Shown piece by piece: positions 6,813-13,830 of a stretch of DNA of 13,830 nt. Numbering within the stretch: position 1 is the stretch's first letter; each line of letters begins with the position of its first letter. Position numbers and translations under genes: made by a program. Below the pieces are notes generated by a model, which was not told the origin of the DNA, did not search any database, and saw only the letters and a list, made by a program, of their open reading frames with translations. The stretch is from Tritrichomonas foetus (taxonomy: Eukaryota > Parabasalia > Tritrichomonadida > Tritrichomonadidae), in assembly GCA_001839685.1 (NCBI GenBank), contig MLAK01001314.1, positions 1 through 13,830 of the forward strand. The letters are read 5' to 3'.

Positions 6813-7391
6813 AAATATGATTCAATCAAAAATAAAATCAATAGTAAAAAAAAAGGAGAAAATCGTCATACCGAGAACAGCCACATTTAGATTTTGGATA
6901 AAATCAAATTTTGATATAACCATTTGGTTATCAAATCAATTTTAATGTTCATTTCAGATACGGAAATAATTACTAATAGGCAAATATCAGATGGGGAAAA
7001 ATTGATAAGATGTTTTAGTAAATATATTAGAATAATCATATATTAATTTAATATTTTTGTTAGGAGGTTAATCATTGCTACTGTTAAATATAAACATTAT
7101 CTACCGAATGAGAATATTGATTTTTAAGAAAAAGATTGAACCCAGTATCCCTGAGCATATATTCCATCTAATATATTTTATTAATTGATAAAATATGAAC
7201 ATTATTCAGTGAATTCCATCGTTTTTCTGATAGTGTTGCGAATTTCATATTAAAGGAGAAATCAATTGCTTTTTGAAAGAAATTACTCCGAACATGTTAA
7301 AGATCAGGGAATTTCCTTTCGTGTATTTTTACCTCTGCTTTTCTTGAAGGGAACACGAAAAATCAATAATAAATAAAGAAATATATATATA
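6813..7391. other. AT-rich spacer between convergent genes
   Basis: Very AT-rich with stops in all frames. A 67-codon plus-strand frame that overlaps the end of the preceding gene and runs to 6945 looks like chance. No RNA gene or repeat was found apart from a short AT run (7382-7391). Confidence 0.6.
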
Positions 7392-8099
7392 TTAATACAT
7401 TTCACCTTCAGCCCATTTAGGTTGGATGCTATGAAAGGCAATTTTGACTAAAGGATCATTTTTATCGAGAATTTTTTTAATTTCATCATAATCTTGTTGT
7501 GTGCATTTGTAATCTCCCAAAAAGTCAGTGAGTAAATTAATTGTTTCTTCAAAACTATTATTGAGTCTTTTCAGAACTTCACAAAAAATTGGAATATCTA
7601 AATTTTCAGAAAGTTTTTTAATATTTAAAAGTGGAAAATAATTGACAATATAGGGAATTAGAAAATGCAATTCTGCATTTAATTCATAATCGTAACATTG
7701 TTGAATCAAATTTATCAAATTATTGGAATTAATATTATCATTGAGATGGTTTTCAATGACTTTAGTCAAAATGTCAACTCCATAAAATTGTGAAATTGCA
7801 AAAACTATCATTATTTCAGAGAAATCAAAAGCAATTTTTCCAGAATAAAAAAATGTGAATATTTTTTCAAAACAATTGGCGGGATTGAAATCAATAAAAA
7901 CTTCTCTCTTTTTATCTTCAATCAAACCGCTTGTGAAAGCATTTTTAAAAAATAAAGAATATTTTGATAAAATATTAGAATGTGCAGAATTTTTTTCATT
8001 CTGAATATAAATCACACAATCGAATGGTGAATTCTTCTCTTCATCAACAAACGATTGATCGAATTCTGGAAAGATACTAGAATCAAATTCAACAAGCAT
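7392..8099 (-). CDS. BTB/POZ domain protein (235 aa)
   Basis: BTB domains mediate dimerisation and often bind cullin-3 as substrate adaptors; in trichomonads they form large families of unknown role. Residues 26-118 carry the BTB pattern: FDCVIYI (26-32), then H40SNILSKYSLFFKNAF with the family's H..IL...S..F...F spacing, a strand REVFIDF (65-71), and the helix-turn FEKIFTFFYSGKI (77-89), which matches the BTB Y(T/S)G(K/R) signature. Residues 120-180 look like a shortened BACK-type helical region. No kelch, MATH or F5/8C domain follows, so the protein is short for an adaptor. It is divergently paired with the ankyrin gene at 8261, 161 nt away. TCAAAG lies about 8 nt before the ATG. Confidence 0.85.
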   Translation of the reverse strand: MLVEFDSSIFPEFDQSFVDEEKNSPFDCVIYIQNEKNSAHSNILSKYSLFFKNAFTSGLIEDKKREVFIDFNPANCFEKIFTFFYSGKIAFDFSEIMIVFAISQFYGVDILTKVIENHLNDNINSNNLINLIQQCYDYELNAELHFLIPYIVNYFPLLNIKKLSENLDIPIFCEVLKRLNNSFEETINLLTDFLGDYKCTQQDYDEIKKILDKNDPLVKIAFHSIQPKWAEGEMY

Positions 8100-8229
8100 T
8101 TCCTTTGAAAAATATCAATTGCCATATTTATTCTTTTCAATATTCATATTCTTTGGCAAAATTACCCAATTTGCTTTTCCGTCAGAAGAATTCAGAAAAA
8201 GTTTGCTTTTTTTAAACGTTCTTCAAAAT

Positions 8230-8235
8230 TCATTT
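8230..8235 (+). promoter_or_regulatory. Initiator of the ankyrin gene
   Basis: TCATTT with its A at 8232 lies 29 nt before the ATG at 8261 and matches the trichomonad initiator. It sits in the 161-nt gap shared with the divergent BTB gene. Confidence 0.5.
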
Positions 8236-8260
8236 TTTGGTTGTGAGAAATCAATATTAA

Positions 8261-9880
8261 ATGAATCCAAATTTGATTGCAATAATTATTAATAATGAAG
8301 AACATCCTTTGAACAGACAACACCTTATGGAAATATCACCTGTTATTAAAAAATATGTTGATGATAATCCATACAAATCAGATTTTTTCCGAATTGAAAA
8401 CACAATTCCAAAAGAAGACATTCCTAAATTTATTAAATTATTAAAATATAATGACACTGAAATTACTCATAGTACAATTCCCTTGATTCATTTTCTTAAA
8501 AAAGAACTTGGTATTTCGATTTTTGATGAGAAAATTGATGAACTCACTAAAAAGTTAAATAGTGTTTTTGATAGGGATGATTGTATCCTTAGAATTTATG
8601 AAGAATATGAAATGATGGTTTATCAGTTATCCTTTGATTTGCTCGTTCATGAAATTAATCCAGAAAATTCAATTTTTTTCGCCAAACTTTTTTACACTTA
8701 CGGTTATACATATCCTTCGATGTTCATTCAGAAATGTCTTCCATTTATTTTATCTATTGACTCAGAAAATGAAAATATTAAATTATTAGAGAATATTAAA
8801 ATATTTCAAAAGAAAAAACCTTTTTTTAACAAAGCTCACTCGTTAATGGAAAAGAAAAAAGGTTCTGAAATTTACCCTCTCTTAGATTTTCATCAGAAAA
8901 TTGAAAAATGGATTTATAAGAAAAATGAAGCAAAAGCCAAAACCAAATTCGAATCATATGATTATATAATGACTATTAAAAATGATGATATTGATACACT
9001 TCAAAGCCTTACATCTAATTCATCTTTATCATTGAATCATAATTTTTTGAAATCACAAAATGCATTCTTTCAGTCATTCATTCTTTCATTAATTGAAGTA
9101 GCTGCTTATTTTTCTTCCATCAAATGCTTCAAGTTTCTTTTAAGTAATCATGTTGATTTAAGAGATTCACTGTTCTTTTTTGCTATTGCAGGTGGAAATC
9201 CAGAAATCATTCATCTCTGTGAACAACATCTTTCTTTTTTCGATTATAATTTATCTTTGGAAATAGCCATTATTTTCCATCATTATGAACTTATTTCATG
9301 GCTAATTGAATCAAAAAATACACAATTTACACTTGAAAATGCACTTCTTTGCTTAAAATATTCCACTTTTTCAACAGTTTCCAATCATTATGTGAATAGC
9401 AGTCTTTTTAATATAGATGAATTCCTTCTATTGGCAATTAATTCATCTCTCACTGATCTAGCAAAGTGGATTTTATCTTTAGATAGTATTGATGTGAATT
9501 ATCAAAGCCAAAAATTCTCAAATCCTTTATTATCGGCCTGTTTAACCAATAATGTAGCAATTGTTGAATGCTTGCTAACTTTTGAATCAATTGATGTAAA
9601 TACAAAAATTAAAGTCCATGATCAGTCACCTCTTCATATTGCTTGCAAGAATAATTATATCGAAATAGCTAGATTGCTTTTAAATCATCCTAAAATCATT
9701 CGAAATACTAGAGATTTTGGAAAAAATAGGAAAACACCTTTGCACATGGCAGCTGAATCCGGAAATCTTGAAATTGTTAAATTACTCTTAGAATATGATG
9801 ATGTAGAAATTGATGCATCAACTTATGATGTTATTTTTGATTTTATATCAAGAAACTCCTTTATATTTTGCAGCGACTAA
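8261..9880 (+). CDS. DUF3447-type ankyrin protein, 5' part (539 codons to stop)
   Basis: This is the front part of a typical trichomonad ankyrin protein of unknown role; such proteins are thought to mediate protein contacts. Residues 1-95 resemble a degenerate BTB-like domain of this family (LIAIIINNEEHPLNRQHLME...ISPVI). A helical region follows to about 235. Residues 277-352 match DUF3447, with EVAAYFSSIKCFKFLLSN and FAIAGGNPEIIHLCEQ as landmarks. Ankyrin repeats follow: about 420-450, 454-480 (SPLHIACKNNYIEIARLLL) and 491-520 (TPLHMAAESGNLEIVKLLL). The frame then leaves the repeat pattern after residue 523 and stops, while the next repeat continues in another frame (see 9810-10841). No domain break is expected here, so one base too many near 9834-9838 is likely. 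The first ATG is used. Confidence 0.88.
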   Translation: MNPNLIAIIINNEEHPLNRQHLMEISPVIKKYVDDNPYKSDFFRIENTIPKEDIPKFIKLLKYNDTEITHSTIPLIHFLKKELGISIFDEKIDELTKKLNSVFDRDDCILRIYEEYEMMVYQLSFDLLVHEINPENSIFFAKLFYTYGYTYPSMFIQKCLPFILSIDSENENIKLLENIKIFQKKKPFFNKAHSLMEKKKGSEIYPLLDFHQKIEKWIYKKNEAKAKTKFESYDYIMTIKNDDIDTLQSLTSNSSLSLNHNFLKSQNAFFQSFILSLIEVAAYFSSIKCFKFLLSNHVDLRDSLFFFAIAGGNPEIIHLCEQHLSFFDYNLSLEIAIIFHHYELISWLIESKNTQFTLENALLCLKYSTFSTVSNHYVNSSLFNIDEFLLLAINSSLTDLAKWILSLDSIDVNYQSQKFSNPLLSACLTNNVAIVECLLTFESIDVNTKIKVHDQSPLHIACKNNYIEIARLLLNHPKIIRNTRDFGKNRKTPLHMAAESGNLEIVKLLLEYDDVEIDASTYDVIFDFISRNSFIFCSD

Positions 9881-10841
9881 CTATCATAAAGAAGTATTTA
9901 GTTATTTAGTTGATAAGAACGCTAGTTTGTCTCTTCGTTTATCCAACATTGGTAACCATATTTTACACATCGTTTGCAAAAATGGCTGGAATGATATGCT
10001 TTTAAAAATAATTGATATACTTTCAGCCAAAAGTAATCTTTCACTGAATATCACAAATAGTAAACAAGAGTCACTACTTCACTTTGCTGCTTATAGTAAT
10101 TCATTGGATGTTGTTGAAACTATACTTCATTCCAAGTACTTTAGAAAATCTAAATATGATCAAGATAACAATACAAATAATTTGAATGCTGCACATTATG
10201 CATGTAAAAGAAAAAATAATAATTCTGATATTTTGAAACTCTTATATACGAATGGAATTAATTTCGACCAATTAACCAAAAATGGAAAAAATATACTTCA
10301 CTATGCATGCAAAAGTTGTAATAAAGATCAAATTGAATATATACTTTCGATTCGAGAAAATATGGTTTTTACAAAAGATGGAAATGTTTTTATTATTATT
10401 TATGGAAAAACACCACTTGAATATGATAAAGACGGAAATATACTTATGGACGATAAGATGAAATCTAAACCTTTTTTACATGATGCTGTTAAAAAACGAA
10501 ATCTTTCTTTTGCGCAATATTTAATCAAAAATGGATTTAGTGGAAATAATCGAGATATAAATGGAAATACCCCAATTATGGAATTATGTAAATCATGTTT
10601 AGGTTGTGGGTATACCAATATTTTGAATTTCCTTTTGCCAATTTCTGATCTTTCTTTGAAAAATAACGACAAGTCTATTATTGAAATGTGTGCAGACGCT
10701 AAGAATTATTCTGCATTAGAACCAATTCTACAATATGAGCAGAACAATGATATTTTAGATGTCAACCAAATAAATAATATAATTCAAAGTTACAGTGATA
10801 ATCCTCAACTAATCACGATTTTAACGAAATTTTTACCATAA
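9810..10841 (+). CDS. Ankyrin protein, 3' part in shifted frame
   Basis: This is almost certainly the continuation of the gene starting at 8261, read one frame over; its nominal ATG at 9810 lies inside that gene and the first 13 codons are out-of-frame sequence. Real homology begins at QETPLYFAATNYHKEVFSYL (residues 14-33). Further ankyrin repeats are visible: ILHIVCKNGW (51-60), SLLHFAAYSNSLDVVETIL (88-106), AAHYACKRKNNNSDILKLLY (127-146), NILHYACKSCNKDQIEYIL (161-179), PFLHDAVKKRNLSFAQYLI (221-239) and TPIMELCK (254-261). Several repeats are irregular or end early (for example TPLEYDKDG, 201-209). Joined, the protein would be about 860 aa, normal for the family. As a stand-alone product it would lack a start region and initiator. 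Confidence 0.8.
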   Translation: MMHQLMMLFLILYQETPLYFAATNYHKEVFSYLVDKNASLSLRLSNIGNHILHIVCKNGWNDMLLKIIDILSAKSNLSLNITNSKQESLLHFAAYSNSLDVVETILHSKYFRKSKYDQDNNTNNLNAAHYACKRKNNNSDILKLLYTNGINFDQLTKNGKNILHYACKSCNKDQIEYILSIRENMVFTKDGNVFIIIYGKTPLEYDKDGNILMDDKMKSKPFLHDAVKKRNLSFAQYLIKNGFSGNNRDINGNTPIMELCKSCLGCGYTNILNFLLPISDLSLKNNDKSIIEMCADAKNYSALEPILQYEQNNDILDVNQINNIIQSYSDNPQLITILTKFLP

Positions 10842-10979
10842 TCACTTTGTAAATTATGATTGTCAATATATAAAAAATAGATACTTTTATTCTTAAATTA
10901 AGCCTTTATAATAAGTGAAAACACCCAATCCAATTAATTATTAATAATCGATACTTTCAATGTAATGGAAAAGAAAGAT

Positions 10980-11038
10980 ATTATTATTATGATTCATCAG
11001 ATTATTATTATGATTCATCAGATTATTATTATGATTCA
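10980..11038. repeat. 21-nt minisatellite, nearly three units
   Basis: The 21-nt unit ATTATTATTATGATTCATCAG occurs at 10980-11000 and 11001-11021, followed by a 17-nt partial copy to 11038. It lies between the ankyrin gene and the 3' end of the kinase gene. One plus-strand frame through it reads as a Tyr/Asp/Ser repeat without a start codon, another as an Ile/Met/His/Gln repeat within a 58-codon ATG frame (10965-11141). Both look like by-products of the repeat. Confidence 0.9.
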
Positions 11039-11126
11039 ATTTTCGTTTGTTATAATGAGAAAAGTTGTGCGTCATAATATAAAAAACAGTTTATTACAAA
11101 AAGCCTTACAAACAAAAACACAAAAA

Positions 11127-12611
11127 TTATCTAAATCTTAATCCAGGTAACTGATATGATGGCCTGGCTGTTTTCACTTCTTTTGCTGTGAAATAAGGAT
11201 GCCTTAAAGCTTCAGAAGCAGTTATTCTGCGACTTTGATTCCATGTAAAACATTTTGAGAGTAAATCCAGAAGAAGATGATCATTCAATTTGGTTAATCC
11301 CTTCAGTGACACCCCACCAATTCTTCTCTTCCTTCTTGCTTGTGATCTCACGAGAGGATGGTAGTTATTATCGAAGAAATATCTTTTCCGGCTGCATGCG
11401 TCAATCATGTCACGCGGAGGCAAGCCAAACACTTCCATATACATTTCAAGCTGTTCAGCTTCATCATCACCAGGGAAAAGTGGATGACCAATCATCATTT
11501 CGGCAACAATACAACCAAAACTCCACATATCCATTGGTGGTCCATATGGAAGGCCCAGAATGACTTCTGGTGCGCGATAAAAACGACTTTGAATATATTC
11601 ATACTTTTGTTTGCCAATAAAGCATGAACTACCAAAATCTATGACTCTGCAATTAGTTGTTGAGCCAGAACACAGCAGAACATTTTCAGGTTTCATATCA
11701 CAATGAATGACTCTATTTTGATGCATAAATGATAAAGCTTTTAACATATCTGTCGCAATAGATTTCATTTGAGGTGTTGAAAGAGGACGATAACGCATTG
11801 ATCGACTATATTCATAAAGATTGTGTCCAAGGATTTCAAAAGTGGCACAAATGTGATTTCTGAAAATAAAATAATCAAGTCCACGAATAATACAAGATGA
11901 TTCATTTCCAGGAGCTTCATTTAAATGCTGTAATAATGAGATTTCAACTTTCCCTTGCTCATGCATTTGTTCTGTATTAATGATTAATTTCAGAGCAACG
12001 TTGTTTTTCGTTTTGTGATCATAGCACCTGAGTACTTGTCCAAATGCACCTTTTCCAAGAATTGCACGAATTTCAAATCGATAAGCAATTTGATCCCCGA
12101 TTTGAGCTCTATAGTGATGATTGATATCATCATATCCATAATTTGAAGTACCTGTAAAATTTGGCTTAATTTTCTTTGATCTTTGACCGAGAAAATAAAT
12201 TTCGTCATATAACAAAATTTCTTCGGTTTCGTAGCTATTCAATTGATGAGCAAATAATTTCTTGGCTTCTTCTGAAGCAAGTGGCGCATTTTTGATTATT
12301 CCACTTGAATTGATTTTTATTCGATCTGGTGATGCTTTCCTCGCTTTATTTCGAAATCTTGGATTTGATGATCTTGCTGTTCTTGGAGCTCGTCGTTTAT
12401 TTCTGGGATTTTTTGGCTGGAGATCGTTTTCATTTGTTTCATCTGGTTGAAAACAAATATTTAAAGTTGGGATCGGCGGATGCGGTTTTTTATTTCTTGG
12501 TGATCTTGTTGGAGCCGCGTTTTCATCTTTTTCGGAATTTATTTGATTTGCTGGATTTGTTGGTGCAGATCGCCTCACAAAATTGCTCATTGGTGGCTTT
12601 ACACCAAACAT
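11127..12611 (-). CDS. DYRK-family protein kinase (494 aa)
   Basis: DYRK kinases phosphorylate Ser/Thr substrates and activate themselves on an activation-loop tyrosine. The N-terminal 110 residues are basic, Pro/Asn-rich and probably disordered. A DYRK homology box precedes the kinase (NYGYDDINHHYRAQ, 157-170; DQIAYRFEI, 173-181). Kinase landmarks are complete: glycine loop GKGAFG (186-191), VALK Lys208, probable helix-C Glu223, HCDMKPEN with Asp305, Lys307 and Asn310, DFG at 325-327, activation loop Y337-E-Y339 followed by IQSRFYRAPE (340-349), and DMWSFGC (361-367). The Y-x-Y and SRFYRAPE pattern is diagnostic for DYRK. The C-lobe ends at HPYF (471-474) with a 20-residue tail. The start is the ATG at 12611; the frame extends further only to a TTG. 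A TCATA site (12636-12640, minus) is a possible initiator. Confidence 0.93.
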   Translation of the reverse strand: MFGVKPPMSNFVRRSAPTNPANQINSEKDENAAPTRSPRNKKPHPPIPTLNICFQPDETNENDLQPKNPRNKRRAPRTARSSNPRFRNKARKASPDRIKINSSGIIKNAPLASEEAKKLFAHQLNSYETEEILLYDEIYFLGQRSKKIKPNFTGTSNYGYDDINHHYRAQIGDQIAYRFEIRAILGKGAFGQVLRCYDHKTKNNVALKLIINTEQMHEQGKVEISLLQHLNEAPGNESSCIIRGLDYFIFRNHICATFEILGHNLYEYSRSMRYRPLSTPQMKSIATDMLKALSFMHQNRVIHCDMKPENVLLCSGSTTNCRVIDFGSSCFIGKQKYEYIQSRFYRAPEVILGLPYGPPMDMWSFGCIVAEMMIGHPLFPGDDEAEQLEMYMEVFGLPPRDMIDACSRKRYFFDNNYHPLVRSQARRKRRIGGVSLKGLTKLNDHLLLDLLSKCFTWNQSRRITASEALRHPYFTAKEVKTARPSYQLPGLRFR

Positions 12612-12635
12612 TGGTGATTTTTTTTTTTCATAACG

Positions 12636-12640
12636 TATGA
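12636..12640 (-). promoter_or_regulatory. Possible initiator of the DYRK gene
   Basis: Read on the minus strand this is TCATA, a match to TCA+1-Py-(T/A). The leader to the ATG at 12611 would be 27 nt. It supports that ATG as the start. Confidence 0.4.
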
Positions 12641-13288
12641 AAATTTGATAAACGTATACAATTTTTTCCAGAGTCAATTTTCATTTGAATGATTTAATGG
12701 TTGGCATAATGAATTTTGTGATGTTTTAATCTTTCATATGAAAATATCTCAACCATAATATTTTTGTCTTATCAATCAGCTAAACTACAGATATATTGAC
12801 TTGATTACTTAGAAGAAGGAGAAGAAGAAAAGGAATCTGAATGCATTTTTAAAATCTTAAGATTGACCTCTTGATGCATCTCTTTAAGGATGTAGTCCCA
12901 TGCCGTTAACTATTAAAAAAATTGAATATGTGATGATGATGATGTTTCAGATGGGTATTGAAATATTTGAGATATCTCAGAATTATTTTGAAACAAACAT
13001 GCACAAAAAGTGAATAATTTTTTCTGATGAAATCACAAAAAGCTGTCAGTCGCCCTCAAAAAGTAATAGATCTCCCTTAAAAAGTATTTTTAAGATTTCA
13101 ATATAATCACCTCTGTAAACATCTGAAAAAAACAGTGACTATTCAAAAAGTCATTTTTTTAAAATCAGATTTTCCGTAAGCTTCTTCAAACCCAATCCAA
13201 AATGAAGAAACATGGATTAATCTTGAAAGATAGCATTTAAATGGTCATTTAAAATCGTTTGTGTGATGACTAAATCCAACTGAAGCAG
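12641..13288. other. AT-rich spacer
   Basis: No gene is visible. It contains a purine-rich patch (about 12810-12830), a GATGATGATGATG run near 12933-12945 and an 8-bp perfect hairpin (CTTAAAAA-GTA-TTTTTAAG, 13076-13094) that is not remarkable in such DNA. It holds the upstream regions of the DYRK gene (minus) and the Trf4-like relic (plus). Confidence 0.6.
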
Positions 13289-13304
13289 AAAAAAAAAAAA
13301 AAAA
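13289..13304 (+). repeat. 16-base A run
   Basis: An uninterrupted run of 16 A lies 10 nt before the initiator-like site of the Trf4-like relic. It may be a nucleosome-excluding promoter tract or simply AT drift. Confidence 0.8.
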
Positions 13305-13313
13305 TATGATTAG

Positions 13314-13319
13314 TCATTA
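13314..13319 (+). promoter_or_regulatory. Initiator of the Trf4-like relic
   Basis: TCATTA fits the trichomonad initiator perfectly. With +1 at 13316 the leader to the ATG at 13322 is 6 nt. Its presence suggests the copy arose as a genomic duplicate with promoter, or decayed recently. Confidence 0.5.
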
Positions 13320-13321
13320 CC

Positions 13322-13830
13322 ATGTCTACTAATATCATTGAAAAATATTTACAAAACTCAATCACCATCCCCAAAGATTCTCAGCGACTTAAATTCATAT
13401 TCCAATTGGTGATATTGATTTCGTCATTCTAAATTTACCAAAAGATTCTGATATTTCTAATATTTTAAGAACATTAACAAAACTCTTTTTAAAATCAAAA
13501 ATGATTTCTAACTATAAAATAATTGATAATGCTAATGTTCCAATAATTAAACTGTTAGAATGACCCTTTGGATTCAGTATTGATATATGTGCTTTGAATA
13601 ATCATCGTGCAATGAATATTTCTCGTGTCCGAAAAAGTTTTAACTTATTCTCCACTTTTAAAGCCAATTTAAATGTTTATGAAACTTTTCATATATGGAA
13701 TAAAATCTATGATCCTTCAAATGGTGGTATTGGCTCAAATCTTTTAATTAATTTTGTTTTATTTGGTTTTCAATCACGTCCTGATTTATCAGGTAATGCA
13801 GGAAGAATGTTTTTTTTTTTTTGATTTATT
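13322..13830 (+). pseudogene. Decayed Trf4/TUTase-like nucleotidyltransferase, runs off the end
   Basis: Related intact proteins are non-canonical poly(A) or poly(U) polymerases that tail RNA in nucleus or cytoplasm. An ATG (13322) opens MSTNIIEKYLQNS..., then the frame must shift near 13397-13402. From 13399 the next frame reads IPIGDIDFVIL, the DxD catalytic motif region, then VPIIKLLE (13537-13560), the conserved VPIIKL, and stops at TGA (13561-13563). The same frame continues with FGFSIDIC, holding the third catalytic-type Asp, and NGGIGSNLLINFVL, the PAP-associated signature. A 13-base T run (13810-13822) then shifts the frame into TGA (13822-13824); 12 T would read on as FFFFDL, as the family expects. 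The G-S motif that should precede DxD is missing at the first lesion. Three lesions make a working product unlikely. Confidence 0.72.

Noticed and set aside
6745..6945. Plus-strand ORF overlapping the end of the 6081 gene
   Set aside because: Lysine/isoleucine-rich out-of-frame sequence without its own start context.
9830..9852. A 23-nt GT...AG segment that might be a mini-intron joining the ankyrin halves
   Set aside because: Removing 23 nt does not restore the needed frame and the ends do not match trichomonad splice motifs.
11255..12640. Several plus-strand ORFs opposite the DYRK kinase
   Set aside because: Antisense shadows; the kinase reading carries every catalytic motif.
1..13830. 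tRNA, rRNA, CRISPR array, complete transposon or attachment site
   Set aside because: None seen: no GGTTCGA-type B box, no spaced direct repeats and no transposase-like frame.

Overview
The window looks like nuclear DNA of a trichomonad parabasalid, most likely Tritrichomonas or a relative; the species call is inference. It is AT-rich, its genes lack introns, and its 5' leaders are very short. Several gene starts sit 6-30 nt downstream of TCATT/TCACT, which matches the trichomonad initiator (TCA+1-Py-T/A). One candidate intron has the trichomonad signature GTATGT...TCTAACACACAG. The gene families fit as well: a DUF3447-type ankyrin protein, a small BTB protein and a Trf4-like nucleotidyltransferase relic.

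Layout. 1-1225: AT-rich spacer with one doubtful small minus-strand ORF. 1226-2410 (+): D-3-phosphoglycerate dehydrogenase. 2411-3056: empty spacer between convergent genes. 3057-3614 (-): CHMP1/Did2-like ESCRT-III subunit. 3765-4073 (-): possible small secreted repeat protein built on an 18-nt minisatellite. 4186-4722 (-): unrecognised coiled-coil protein. 4851-4966: long imperfect inverted repeat. 5062-5312 (+): probable spliced, non-coding-looking transcript whose 103-nt intron holds a C/D-box snoRNA-like sequence. 5753-6812 (+): broken reading frame whose last 244 codons stay open. 7392-8099 (-) and 8261-10841 (+): a divergent pair, a BTB protein and a DUF3447/ankyrin protein, the latter split by a +1 frameshift near 9834-9850. 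10980-11038: 21-nt minisatellite. 11127-12611 (-): DYRK-family kinase. 13322-13830 (+): decayed Trf4/TUTase-like gene that keeps its initiator and runs off the end.

The genes do not form one pathway. Single-copy housekeeping genes (PGDH, CHMP1, DYRK) are mixed with members or relics of AT-rich expanded families (BTB, ankyrin, Trf4-like), and lesions occur only in the latter or in unrecognised genes. The most unusual signal is the candidate intron with an embedded snoRNA in a region without a convincing protein gene. Next are the serial breaks at T-runs, which may be real decay or sequencing error, and the secreted N-glycosylation-sequon repeat ORF.
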